Assembly (NCBI GenBank): GCA_030463445.1
Contig: JAQGFW010006866.1
Span: 1 to 21,374, forward strand
DNA from: Euplotes aediculatus
Taxonomy: Eukaryota; Ciliophora; Spirotrichea; Euplotida; Euplotidae
Length of the DNA stretch: 21,374 nucleotides
Direction: 5' to 3'
Part shown: positions 15,183 through 21,374 of the stretch, in pieces
Layout of the letters: each line of letters begins with the position of its first letter
Numbering within the stretch: the stretch's first letter is position 1
The notes under the pieces: generated by a model
What the model saw: only the letters and a program-made list of their open reading frames with translations
Told to the model about the DNA's origin: nothing
Databases searched by the model: none
Made by a program: the position numbers and the translations under genes

Positions 15183-16184
15183 ATGTCTTTCAAAATTCTC
15201 GTTACAGGAGCAAATGGTTTGGTAGGTAGTGCTGTTTGCAAAAGATTTTTGCAAAGTGGCTATCAGGTATTTGCCTTTTGTAGAAACAATACAGATAAAT
15301 CACTATTGACGGATATATCCAGCCAGCTAACATTTATATATGGAGATTTACTGGATGTTCTATCGCTTCAAGCGGCTATCAAGCAAGTAGATTATGTAGT
15401 ACATACAGCAGCGATTGTATCTTTTGCACCGAAAGACCAAAAACAAATGTTCAAAATCAATGTCGAGGGTACTGCCAATCTGGTAAATATTTGTCTGAAC
15501 AATCCTCAAATCAAAAAACTATGTTTTATTAGCTCGGTAGCGGCACTTGGCAAACCATCGAATATCAAAAAAAACGAAACCCTAATCGAAATCAGCGAAA
15601 ACCAAAAATGGGAAGAATCGCCAATTAATTCGTATTACGCAAAAACCAAATATCTTGCCGAATGTGAGGTTTGGCGTGGTGAAGCCGAAGGGCTAAATGT
15701 GGTGGTAGTGAACCCTTCGGTGATTTTGGGCGAAGGCGATTGGAACCGAAGTAGCACACAATTATTTAAGTATATTCACGATAAAAATAAATTTTATACG
15801 CTTGGCTATATCAATTATGTAGATGTGATAGATGTAGCCGAAGTCGTTTTTTATCTAACAGAGTCTGACATCAAAGGCGAACGTTTTATATTGAATGGCG
15901 GAACAACTACCTACAAAGAAGTGTTTGATAAAATAGCCGATGCGATGCACAAACCCCGTACCAAATATTTGGTAACACCTCTTTTGGCAGAAATTATTTG
16001 GCGAATCGAGCATATACGCTCGTTTTTTACTGGAAATGCCCCTTTAATAACAAAAGAGACAGCTCGGAGTTCTCGCACGGTTTTTGCTTTTAGAAACGAT
16101 AAGATACGAAAGACCTTCGGTTTTGAGTTCAATAGTTTAGATTCGACCATCAAGAGAGTTTGCGAGCGTATCACCAATAATTGA
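15183..16184 (+). CDS. NAD(P)-dependent epimerase/dehydratase (extended SDR)
   Basis: From the ATG at 15183 the protein has 333 residues; a TTG at 15165 would add six. The Rossmann motif TGANGLVG (residues 8-15) is followed by GDLLDVLSLQAAIKQVDYVV, VHTAAIVSF, KINVEGTANLVNICLN, the catalytic-Ser strand CFISSVAALG, and the catalytic Y152-x3-K156 in SYYAKTKYLAE. The PSVILGEGDW motif is typical of the extended SDR epimerase group. The substrate might be a nucleotide sugar, a sterol-like or a flavonoid-like ketone; the family is too broad to say. Soluble, cytoplasmic. No operon partner is evident: the TPR gene follows after 166 bases with its own weak promoter-like sequence. Confidence 0.92.
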   Translation: MSFKILVTGANGLVGSAVCKRFLQSGYQVFAFCRNNTDKSLLTDISSQLTFIYGDLLDVLSLQAAIKQVDYVVHTAAIVSFAPKDQKQMFKINVEGTANLVNICLNNPQIKKLCFISSVAALGKPSNIKKNETLIEISENQKWEESPINSYYAKTKYLAECEVWRGEAEGLNVVVVNPSVILGEGDWNRSSTQLFKYIHDKNKFYTLGYINYVDVIDVAEVVFYLTESDIKGERFILNGGTTTYKEVFDKIADAMHKPRTKYLVTPLLAEIIWRIEHIRSFFTGNAPLITKETARSSRTVFAFRNDKIRKTFGFEFNSLDSTIKRVCERITNN

Positions 16185-16350
16185 AAATCATCTTATACGA
16201 TTACCCAATTTTATTTCATTATTACACTTGACATTTGCGTTTATTATTGTAAATTAGTCTTAAATTGAGTGAAATAAATTATAGTCATTACCCCATGATT
16301 TTAGTGTCGTGATTATCAATTATTAATAACTTTTTGGAAAACAGCCTTAC
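16185..16350. promoter_or_regulatory. Gap with weak promoter for the TPR gene
   Basis: The best -7 candidate is TAACTTTT (16327-16334), 7 of 8, with TTTA at 16300-16303 slightly too far upstream. A 9-base inverted repeat, TTTATTTCA (16210-16218) and TGAAATAAA (16270-16278), spans 51 bases and may be chance in AT-rich DNA. Confidence 0.25.
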
Positions 16351-17763
16351 ATGCAACAAGAATTCAGCGACAGGTCTGAAGACTTCAACGGTGCCGAAGT
16401 TGAAGCTACTGTACGGCGTTTCGAAGAAATGCTAAGAACAAAAGAGGCGGTTTTCTTCGACGAAGAAGCCTACGAACAACTATCAGAGTATTATCTGCTC
16501 AAAGGCAAATGGGAGATGGCAATGAGAGTTTGTCGAATAGGATTAATGAACTACCCCTACTCACTCGAATTACTCCTCAATCAAGCACAGCTCCATGTCA
16601 ATGCCGAAAAGTTTAATGAAGCTATAGAAATACTCGATACGGCTTCGACATTTAACCCATCTGACCCCGAAATAACGTATATGCGTGGGGTTATCCACAA
16701 TTTGATGGGTGAATATGAGGAAGCAATCGGATTTTTGAAAGAGGCGATGCTGGTGTCGGATGAAAAAGAGAACATCTATTTTCAGATGGCTCAGACCTAC
16801 CAAAACTGGCAAAAATTTGAAGATGCAGCCCATTATTATAATCTTGCAATCAGGCATAATATTAACAATGAAGCAGCCTATTATGAAATGGTTTTTTGTC
16901 TTGAACAAATCAATAAATTAGAGAAAGGAATCAAGTATTTTCAGAAATTTATTGACCAAGACCCGTTTTCGTATCTTTCGTGGTTTGCATTAGGAATGAT
17001 TCATAGTCGGCTCAATAAAAACAGCGATGCCGCCTATGCTTACGATTATGCCGTAACGATAAAAGAAGATTTTGCTTCGGGATGGTTCAACTTGGCTCAT
17101 ACATATATGAACATGGAGAACTACCGTGATGCCAAAGAGGCCTATCAACGCGTTCTGAAGTACGAACCAGTTAGTTCGGAGGTTTTGACCCACCTCGGTG
17201 CAGCTCACGAAAAACTCGGAGAGCTCGCCGAAGCCTACGAAAAATACAAAGAAGCAACCAAAATTGATGAACAATGGGATGAGGCTTGGTACGGAATGGG
17301 GTCGGTACTTTATGAACAAGACCGCTGGTACGAATCAATCCATTTTACCAAAAAAGCCATCAAGATAAACGATACTAACGCCGAATATTGGCAACTTTTG
17401 GGCGATACTGAGACCAAAATGGGAAACATCGTTTCGGGAATCGAAGCATACAGCCAAGCCATAGAACTCGACCCACTCAATGTAGATGCATGGTTGAATT
17501 ACTCGCTACTGCATTTTGAACAGAGTGAATTTGACAAAGCTTTTGAGATTGTTTATGATGCTACCGAAGAACTGCCTGACGAAGCTGATTTGTATTATCG
17601 AGCGGTTGTCTATTTGATTTATGGAGGCAATTATAACGAAGCGTATGAGTATTTACAAACAGCTCTGACAATTAATTATGACGCTCATACCCAGATTTAT
17701 GAGTTTTTCTCAAATCTTGATACACAAAAGGCTCTACACAGGATTATTGAGCAGTATAAGTAG
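16351..17763 (+). CDS. Tetratricopeptide repeat protein, twelve tandem TPRs
   Basis: A 470-residue protein with no signal peptide or membrane helix. Residues 38-445 divide into twelve consecutive 34-residue TPR units without any insertion or deletion (for example unit 7, from ASGWFNLAHTYMNMENYRDA to KEAYQRVLKYEPVS); a 37-residue acidic leader and a 25-residue helical tail complete it. Repeats have the W/L/G/Y/A/P pattern of canonical TPRs and would form about one and a half turns of a right-handed superhelix. TPR proteins are scaffolds for protein binding; the partner is not known and no enzymatic domain is present. It is probably cytoplasmic. It is convergent with the TolC gene, separated by a long hairpin. 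Confidence 0.93.
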   Translation: MQQEFSDRSEDFNGAEVEATVRRFEEMLRTKEAVFFDEEAYEQLSEYYLLKGKWEMAMRVCRIGLMNYPYSLELLLNQAQLHVNAEKFNEAIEILDTASTFNPSDPEITYMRGVIHNLMGEYEEAIGFLKEAMLVSDEKENIYFQMAQTYQNWQKFEDAAHYYNLAIRHNINNEAAYYEMVFCLEQINKLEKGIKYFQKFIDQDPFSYLSWFALGMIHSRLNKNSDAAYAYDYAVTIKEDFASGWFNLAHTYMNMENYRDAKEAYQRVLKYEPVSSEVLTHLGAAHEKLGELAEAYEKYKEATKIDEQWDEAWYGMGSVLYEQDRWYESIHFTKKAIKINDTNAEYWQLLGDTETKMGNIVSGIEAYSQAIELDPLNVDAWLNYSLLHFEQSEFDKAFEIVYDATEELPDEADLYYRAVVYLIYGGNYNEAYEYLQTALTINYDAHTQIYEFFSNLDTQKALHRIIEQYK

Positions 17764-17769
17764 TTTTTA

Positions 17770-17836
17770 GTTTCAAAGTTCAAAAGTTTCAAAGTAAAAT
17801 GGCATCGTAGATTTTGAAACTTTTGAACTTTGAAAC
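17770..17836. repeat. Long perfect hairpin between convergent genes, loop core AAAATGGCAT
   Basis: Arms 17770-17793 and 17813-17836 are 24-base perfect inverted repeats. The stem is built from simple units: GTTTCAAAG occurs twice in the left-arm region (17770-17778 and 17786-17794), separated by TTCAAAA. The 19-base loop contains AAAATGGCAT (17796-17805), identical to the loop core of the hairpin at 12692-12756, though the stems are unrelated. It starts six bases after the TPR stop codon and ends ten bases before the TolC stop codon. There is no T-run on either side. Confidence 0.85.
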
Positions 17837-17846
17837 CTTGAAACTC

Positions 17847-19166
17847 TTAAAGCCTCCACTCTCCACTTCTATAAAAATCAAGGGCTTTTTTCTGTAAAAT
17901 ATACTCGTATTTGGCTTGGACCAGATTCGACATCGCACGGGCTTGGTTATTACGAGCCAAAATATAATCGGCCGAATTGCTCATTATCATACCGGCACTG
18001 ATTCGACTCTCAATAGCAGCTACATTTTGATTCAGAATATCTACTTGTTCAGTTGCAATTTTATAACGCTCCGATGCCGCCGTAAATGCCTGAAACGACT
18101 GCTCAATAGATTGGCGAAGCTGCAAAAGAGTGGTATTCAGTTGGTTTTCGGCTAATTGTTTCTGTATTCTTACGGCATTTACACGGTATTTATTCTGCAA
18201 ATTACCCAAAATCGGCACGGTTAAAGTCAAATTCAAAGAGCCATTGCGAGTTGCATCTAATTGTTTGATGTAATTCAGCTCGGTATTCGACGAAGCATAA
18301 AATGCCTGAAACGAGCCACTCAAACTCAAACTCGGTAAAGCATTTGCCTTGGCTGCTTTGATTCCATTATCAAAACTCTGGATTCGGATTTCGTTAGATT
18401 TAATATCCGGAAAAAGCGTTGCGGCTTCTTCATAAATCCTGTCAACTTCCTGAAAATCAATATTATACAGATTTACCTCTTCTTTAATTGGCTCAAAAAC
18501 TACGCTCCGATTGGGCGATTGATTCATTTGCTGAAACAATGTCAAACGGGCAGTTTGAAGATTGTTTTTGGCCGTAACAAAAGAGAATTCGTCATTGGCC
18601 AATTGTGATTTTATATCGAACAATGTCGTATTGCCCACTGTACCTGCATCAATTTGCTTGCCTACTCGCTCGACTTGCTGTTTTGAGGTTTCGACTTGTT
18701 TTTGGGCAACATCCAGCAATTCTTGTGCTGCCAAAACCTGAATATAGGCTTGTATCAGACTAACCATCAGGCGGTTACGTGCTGCATCAATTCCTTTTAA
18801 ACTCGACTGATACAATAATTCATTCTGGCGTGCCTGATTTTTGATTTGGAATGAATTAAAAACCGAAACCTGAGACTGCAAATAAATACCATTTGTGTTA
18901 TAGACTTCATTGATAAATGTGTTATCAAAACGGTTAATGCTTCGTCCAGCCCGTAAGCCTTGGTCAATGAAAAGCTGTGTCTGCGGAAAAGCCTGTGCTT
19001 TGGCTTGGCTATACAAAACATTGGCACTTTCGGCATTTATTTGAGCTTCACGAATCGTGAGGTTGTTTTTTATAGCAATATCAGCACATTCTTTCAGCGT
19101 CATTTTGGTTTGAGCATTTGCCGAAATCCCGATAAAAAGAAAGAAATATTTGAGATAGTTTTTCAT
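17847..19166 (-). CDS. TolC family outer membrane efflux protein
   Basis: A 439-residue protein with a signal peptide (MKNYLKYFFLFIGISANA, then QTKM). The two-fold TolC pattern is clear: LKECADIAIKNNLTIREAQI at the start of the first repeat and ATLFPDIKSNEIRIQSFDNG at the start of the second, each followed by long amphipathic helices rich in Gln, Ala and Asn. TolC-family trimers form the outer-membrane and periplasmic tunnel of tripartite exporters. The upstream gene on the same strand is a MacB/LolD-like ABC ATPase, suggesting an ABC-driven efflux or secretion system, but no membrane-fusion protein or permease gene lies beside them. A hairpin sits in the 101-base gap to the ATPase gene. Confidence 0.94.
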   Translation of the reverse strand: MKNYLKYFFLFIGISANAQTKMTLKECADIAIKNNLTIREAQINAESANVLYSQAKAQAFPQTQLFIDQGLRAGRSINRFDNTFINEVYNTNGIYLQSQVSVFNSFQIKNQARQNELLYQSSLKGIDAARNRLMVSLIQAYIQVLAAQELLDVAQKQVETSKQQVERVGKQIDAGTVGNTTLFDIKSQLANDEFSFVTAKNNLQTARLTLFQQMNQSPNRSVVFEPIKEEVNLYNIDFQEVDRIYEEAATLFPDIKSNEIRIQSFDNGIKAAKANALPSLSLSGSFQAFYASSNTELNYIKQLDATRNGSLNLTLTVPILGNLQNKYRVNAVRIQKQLAENQLNTTLLQLRQSIEQSFQAFTAASERYKIATEQVDILNQNVAAIESRISAGMIMSNSADYILARNNQARAMSNLVQAKYEYILQKKALDFYRSGEWRL

Positions 19167-19205
19167 TTTGTTAATGATTGAAACGGTTTACTTATTCTGA
19201 AAAGA

Positions 19206-19233
19206 AGGCATACCACAAAATGAGTATGCCTTG
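19206..19233 (-). terminator. Hairpin between ABC ATPase and TolC genes, possible terminator or attenuator
   Basis: Arms AAGGCATAC (19206-19214) and GTATGCCTT (19225-19233) pair perfectly over 9 bases with a 10-base loop. On the minus strand the stem is followed by CTTTTC, a weak T-rich stretch, 35 bases beyond the ATPase stop codon. It could partly terminate transcription or protect the upstream mRNA end. Confidence 0.5.
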
Positions 19234-19267
19234 ATGTTTTCCCTAAACTAAATTATTTATTAAATTT

Positions 19268-19930
19268 TTAATCAAGCCAACCATCTTTTAGATTGATGGT
19301 TCGAGTGCCAAATTTGGCATTTTCTTCGGAGTGTGTTACTTGCACAATCGTTACGCCATCTTCTTGGTTAAGCTTGCGGAATAACTCCATAATATGCTTG
19401 GCTTGCTCAGAGTGGAGATTGCCCGTTGGTTCGTCGGCAAAAATCACTTTTGGCTCGGCAACAATCGCTCGTGCGATACCTACCAATTGTTGTTGTCCGC
19501 CCGAAAGTTGGGTTGGAAACAAATCTTTTTTACCAACAATATTAAATCTGTCGAGCGTATCGGCCACTTTACTTTTGCGTTCGGAGCCACTCAGGCCTTT
19601 GTAGAGCAAAGGTGTTTCGATGTTCTCGTAAACTGTCAATTCATCAATCAAATGATACGCCTGAAATACAAAACCGATGTGTCCACGATGTAACTCGGTA
19701 CGTTTTTTTTCGGATAGCTTCTGAACTGGTGTATCTGTAAATAAATACTCGCCTTCAGATGGCTCTTCGAGCAGTCCTAAAATGTGCAAAAGCGTAGATT
19801 TACCCGACCCCGAAGGCCCCATTATTGAGACAAATTCGCCTTCGGCAATATCAAGACTAATGTTGCGTAATACGTAGGTTTTACCAAAACCTGCTGGATA
19901 ATACTTTGATATGTTGCGTAATGAAATCAT
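19268..19930 (-). CDS. ABC transporter ATP-binding protein (LolD/MacB type)
   Basis: A 220-residue nucleotide-binding subunit, complete. Walker A is GPSGSGKST (from G38), Q-loop Q90 in FVFQAYHLIDELTV, signature LSGGQQQ (142-148), Walker B VIFADEPTG (D166, E167), and switch H200 in VQVTH. The AYHLIDELTVYENIETPLLY stretch places it in the LolD/MacB/FtsE-like group, which drives lipoprotein release, efflux or extracytoplasmic work through a separate permease. The signature continues QLVGIARA where most members have QRVAIARA; as I recall this substitution occurs in several Bacteroidota relatives. The gene lies upstream of TolC on the same strand. No permease gene adjoins it, so the partner must be elsewhere. 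Confidence 0.95.
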   Translation of the reverse strand: MISLRNISKYYPAGFGKTYVLRNISLDIAEGEFVSIMGPSGSGKSTLLHILGLLEEPSEGEYLFTDTPVQKLSEKKRTELHRGHIGFVFQAYHLIDELTVYENIETPLLYKGLSGSERKSKVADTLDRFNIVGKKDLFPTQLSGGQQQLVGIARAIVAEPKVIFADEPTGNLHSEQAKHIMELFRKLNQEDGVTIVQVTHSEENAKFGTRTINLKDGWLD

Positions 19931-19973
19931 CCGATGTTAAATAGTTTTTTTTTGAATCTATTACTAAATATGC

Positions 19974-19981
19974 CAAAGTTT
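19974..19981 (-). promoter_or_regulatory. Candidate -7 box of the ABC ATPase gene
   Basis: The minus strand reads AAACTTTG, 7 of 8 to TAnnTTTG, 44 bases above the ATG at 19930. The expected -33 position falls inside the palindrome at 19998-20018. Confidence 0.35.
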
Positions 19982-19997
19982 ATGCCAATTAGTCAAG

Positions 19998-20018
19998 TAA
20001 TTCATTATCAATGAATTA
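19998..20018. promoter_or_regulatory. Palindrome upstream of the ABC ATPase gene, candidate operator
   Basis: TAATTCATT (19998-20006) and AATGAATTA (20010-20018) form a perfect palindrome with 9-base arms and a 3-base centre, about 70-90 bases above the ATPase start and over the predicted -33 region. The symmetry and size suit a dimeric repressor or activator; no regulator gene adjoins it. Confidence 0.45.
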
Positions 20019-20032
20019 TACAATCTATGGAA

Positions 20033-20077
20033 ATAAAAAATGTCCGAAAACGGACGATGTACGTGCGTCTTCGGACA
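20033..20077 (-). terminator. Intrinsic terminator of the barrel-protein gene
   Basis: On the minus strand GTCCG-TTTT-CGGAC (plus 20042-20055) is followed by A and six T. Upstream on that strand a second copy of the arm (plus TTCGGACA at 20070-20077) can pair instead with plus 20041-20048, with GACG/CGTC (20053-20056, 20066-20069) extending that stem. Two alternative stems can therefore form. It starts 27 bases after the stop codon at 20104. Confidence 0.75.
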
Positions 20078-20103
20078 AAGCTAAATGCGGGTATCAAATC
20101 CTA

Positions 20104-21374
20104 TTAAAATCTGTAATTCAAGCCATATTGTAATCCCAGAAGCCGCATCTGCATGTTGAGGTTGCTGGTTGATTTCATTCCCGAAAGTAACGAATGCTGG
20201 TAATTCATACCGATGTTTGCCTGCCAATGTTTATTGAAGAGATAATTAGCTCTTACACCACCTAAACCACTCAAATTGAGCGAACGATAGGCGGTATTTC
20301 CTTGCGAAATCGTAGATTTTGTTACCAAACTGCCATTGGTCGAAATATTATGCTGTAAAAACAAATCGGTCGAAACCCCTCCCAATACACTCAAATCAAT
20401 ATTACGACTAACGGGGATTCTGTACGCTACCTGCACTGGCAACATCAAATACTGATAACGGTTATTGAAGTTTTCGACATCGGCAATGACTGTATTGGCA
20501 GAACTCTTATTAGACACGACATCGGCAAAATAAGTATTGACCTGCCCAGTAAATTCATTTATTGAGTATGTATTGCTCAATAGGTTCGAATTGCCCGACA
20601 TATACCTCAACCCGCTCTCAATACTCCATTTTTTGTTTAGGTCATATCCAGTTGCAAATCCGATATTGGTAGCCAAACCCGAACGAATCTGATTTTGAGG
20701 CTGTCCTAATGCTTGGAAACCCTGCCCCTGCAAATCCGAAGACCCCTGTGGCCCTAACTGTGTCTTACTACTATTAGCAAAAATCTCGGCTTGTGAAAGT
20801 GCCGAGGCATTCACGGTATTTAGGTTTACGTTTGGATTGAACGGTGAAACTCCCGACTGAACCCCTAACCAAAACTTAGAATCGTTTGAGGCTATTGTTG
20901 TTTCTTGGGTTTCGGTAATTTCATATTGTAAGCGTTTCCGTGGTAAGAAACGACTACGATACTGCATAAAATCTTTACCTTCTAATTGGCTTGCGTCTAT
21001 TGTATTACGCTCAATTTGGCTTTCGAGTGTTAGATTTTGGGCAATAACTGGCTCATTTGCAAACACCTCAACCACTCCTGCTGAGCCAGTTTTACCTAAT
21101 TTTTGGTTGTTTTTCGATACTACTGCCAAAGCAGCGGTTGGTTTGTTAATTTTTAGGCTTATGTCCGATGCTTGTGATTGAAATACTTTTGTTTGTTTTG
21201 GCTCATTTGAAGCCAAATTATCTTGTTTTTGTATTGTGGTTTCGGCATTGGTAATAGTTTCGGCAGATTTATTCTCCGTACTTTTAGACTGAACAACCGC
21301 CACGCCCGACTGCTGCTGGGAATCTTGGCTGATGTTATTCATAATGCTAATCCCTCCCCCCAACATCCCCAAAA
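20104..21374 (-). CDS. Outer-membrane beta-barrel protein with long periplasmic spacer, 5' end outside window
   Basis: The frame is open to the right edge for 423 codons and probably starts beyond it; a TTG at 21372 is the first possible start inside. The first visible residues (LGGGISIMNNISQ) look like the end of a transmembrane helix. About 150 residues of polar, Gln/Asn/Ser/Thr-rich sequence follow, then a barrel domain from KFWLGVQSGVSPFNPNVN to the end. Alternating amphipathic strands end in YGLNYRF, a terminal Phe as in outer-membrane barrels. Bacteroidota have proteins with a cytoplasmic head, one inner-membrane helix, a spacer and a PorT/OmpA-like barrel, often beside an ECF sigma factor; this may be one, but the head is not visible. 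It ends before a strong terminator. Confidence 0.75.
   Translation of the reverse strand, partial: LGMLGGGISIMNNISQDSQQQSGVAVVQSKSTENKSAETITNAETTIQKQDNLASNEPKQTKVFQSQASDISLKINKPTAALAVVSKNNQKLGKTGSAGVVEVFANEPVIAQNLTLESQIERNTIDASQLEGKDFMQYRSRFLPRKRLQYEITETQETTIASNDSKFWLGVQSGVSPFNPNVNLNTVNASALSQAEIFANSSKTQLGPQGSSDLQGQGFQALGQPQNQIRSGLATNIGFATGYDLNKKWSIESGLRYMSGNSNLLSNTYSINEFTGQVNTYFADVVSNKSSANTVIADVENFNNRYQYLMLPVQVAYRIPVSRNIDLSVLGGVSTDLFLQHNISTNGSLVTKSTISQGNTAYRSLNLSGLGGVRANYLFNKHWQANIGMNYQHSLLSGMKSTSNLNMQMRLLGLQYGLNYRF

Noticed and set aside
16229-16234. TTGACA-like -35 element in the gap before the TPR gene
   Set aside because: Sequence match to the E. coli consensus only; Bacteroidota promoters use TTTG and TAnnTTTG, and no proper -10 follows at the right spacing.
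19206-19233. Third member of the AAAATGGCAT-loop hairpin family
   Set aside because: Its loop is CACAAAATGA, sharing only AAAATG with the other two, the stem is just 9 bp, and it lies between co-directional genes, so I treat it as an ordinary terminator-like hairpin.
1-21374. CRISPR arrays, tRNA or rRNA genes, insertion sequences, prophage genes, defence islands
   Set aside because: No regularly spaced repeats, cloverleaf-like sequences, transposase or integrase motifs, or known defence proteins were seen. The AlbA_2 protein alone is not evidence for a defence system because its neighbours are household genes.

Overview
The window looks like chromosomal DNA of a member of the Bacteroidota, most likely in or near the Cytophagales; I do not claim a genus. 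The evidence is moderate-to-low GC, start sites without clear Shine-Dalgarno sequences, repeated matches to the Bacteroidota promoter (-33 TTTG, -7 TAnnTTTG), and family content typical of the group: S9 peptidase, propeller-amidohydrolase, BadF-type GlcNAc kinase, TolC, small Thr/Asp lipoprotein, and an outer-membrane barrel with a long periplasmic spacer. Nothing points to a phage, integron, IS element, CRISPR array, tRNA or rRNA. Most of the window reads as ordinary core or household genes.

Layout. 1-2266 (minus): S9 prolyl-oligopeptidase family enzyme, cut by the window edge just before its catalytic serine. It is divergent from 2476-5937 (plus), an exported TolB-like propeller fused to an amidohydrolase, followed by a sugar-phosphate isomerase/epimerase-like TIM barrel (6011-6931). 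A LuxR-type regulator (6933-7712) and an M16 zinc peptidase (7887-9119) lie on the minus strand. Then come a GT4 glycosyltransferase (9204-10289) and a GlcNAc-kinase-like ATPase (10349-11188) on plus, a TIGR01777 SDR protein (minus), and panD (plus, 12335-12685) with a clear promoter. An SMP-30/gluconolactonase-like protein (minus, 12772-13770) is divergent from an AlbA_2 (Schlafen-like) DNA-binding protein (plus, 13909-14604). A 57-residue lipoprotein (minus, 14695-14868) has its own promoter and terminator. An AT-rich gap leads to an NAD-dependent epimerase (15183-16184) and a twelve-repeat TPR protein (16351-17763). The last block, all minus, is TolC (17847-19166), an ABC ATPase (19268-19930) and a partial envelope-spanning barrel protein (20104 to the edge).

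The genes do not form one pathway. Recognisable themes are exported peptide or metabolite hydrolysis (S9, amidohydrolase, M16), sugar and cell-wall metabolism (glycosyltransferase, GlcNAc kinase, gluconolactonase-like, isomerase), pantothenate synthesis (panD), and envelope export (ABC ATPase plus TolC).

The most unusual structure is intergenic. Two convergent gene pairs (12692-12756 and 17770-17836) are separated by very long perfect hairpins whose stems are unrelated in sequence but whose loops share the ten-base core AAAATGGCAT; neither has a terminator T-run. Other signals worth a look are a palindrome filling the -33/-7 spacer of the AlbA_2 gene promoter, a second palindrome over that gene's start codon, and a 9-bp-arm palindrome upstream of the ABC ATPase gene.
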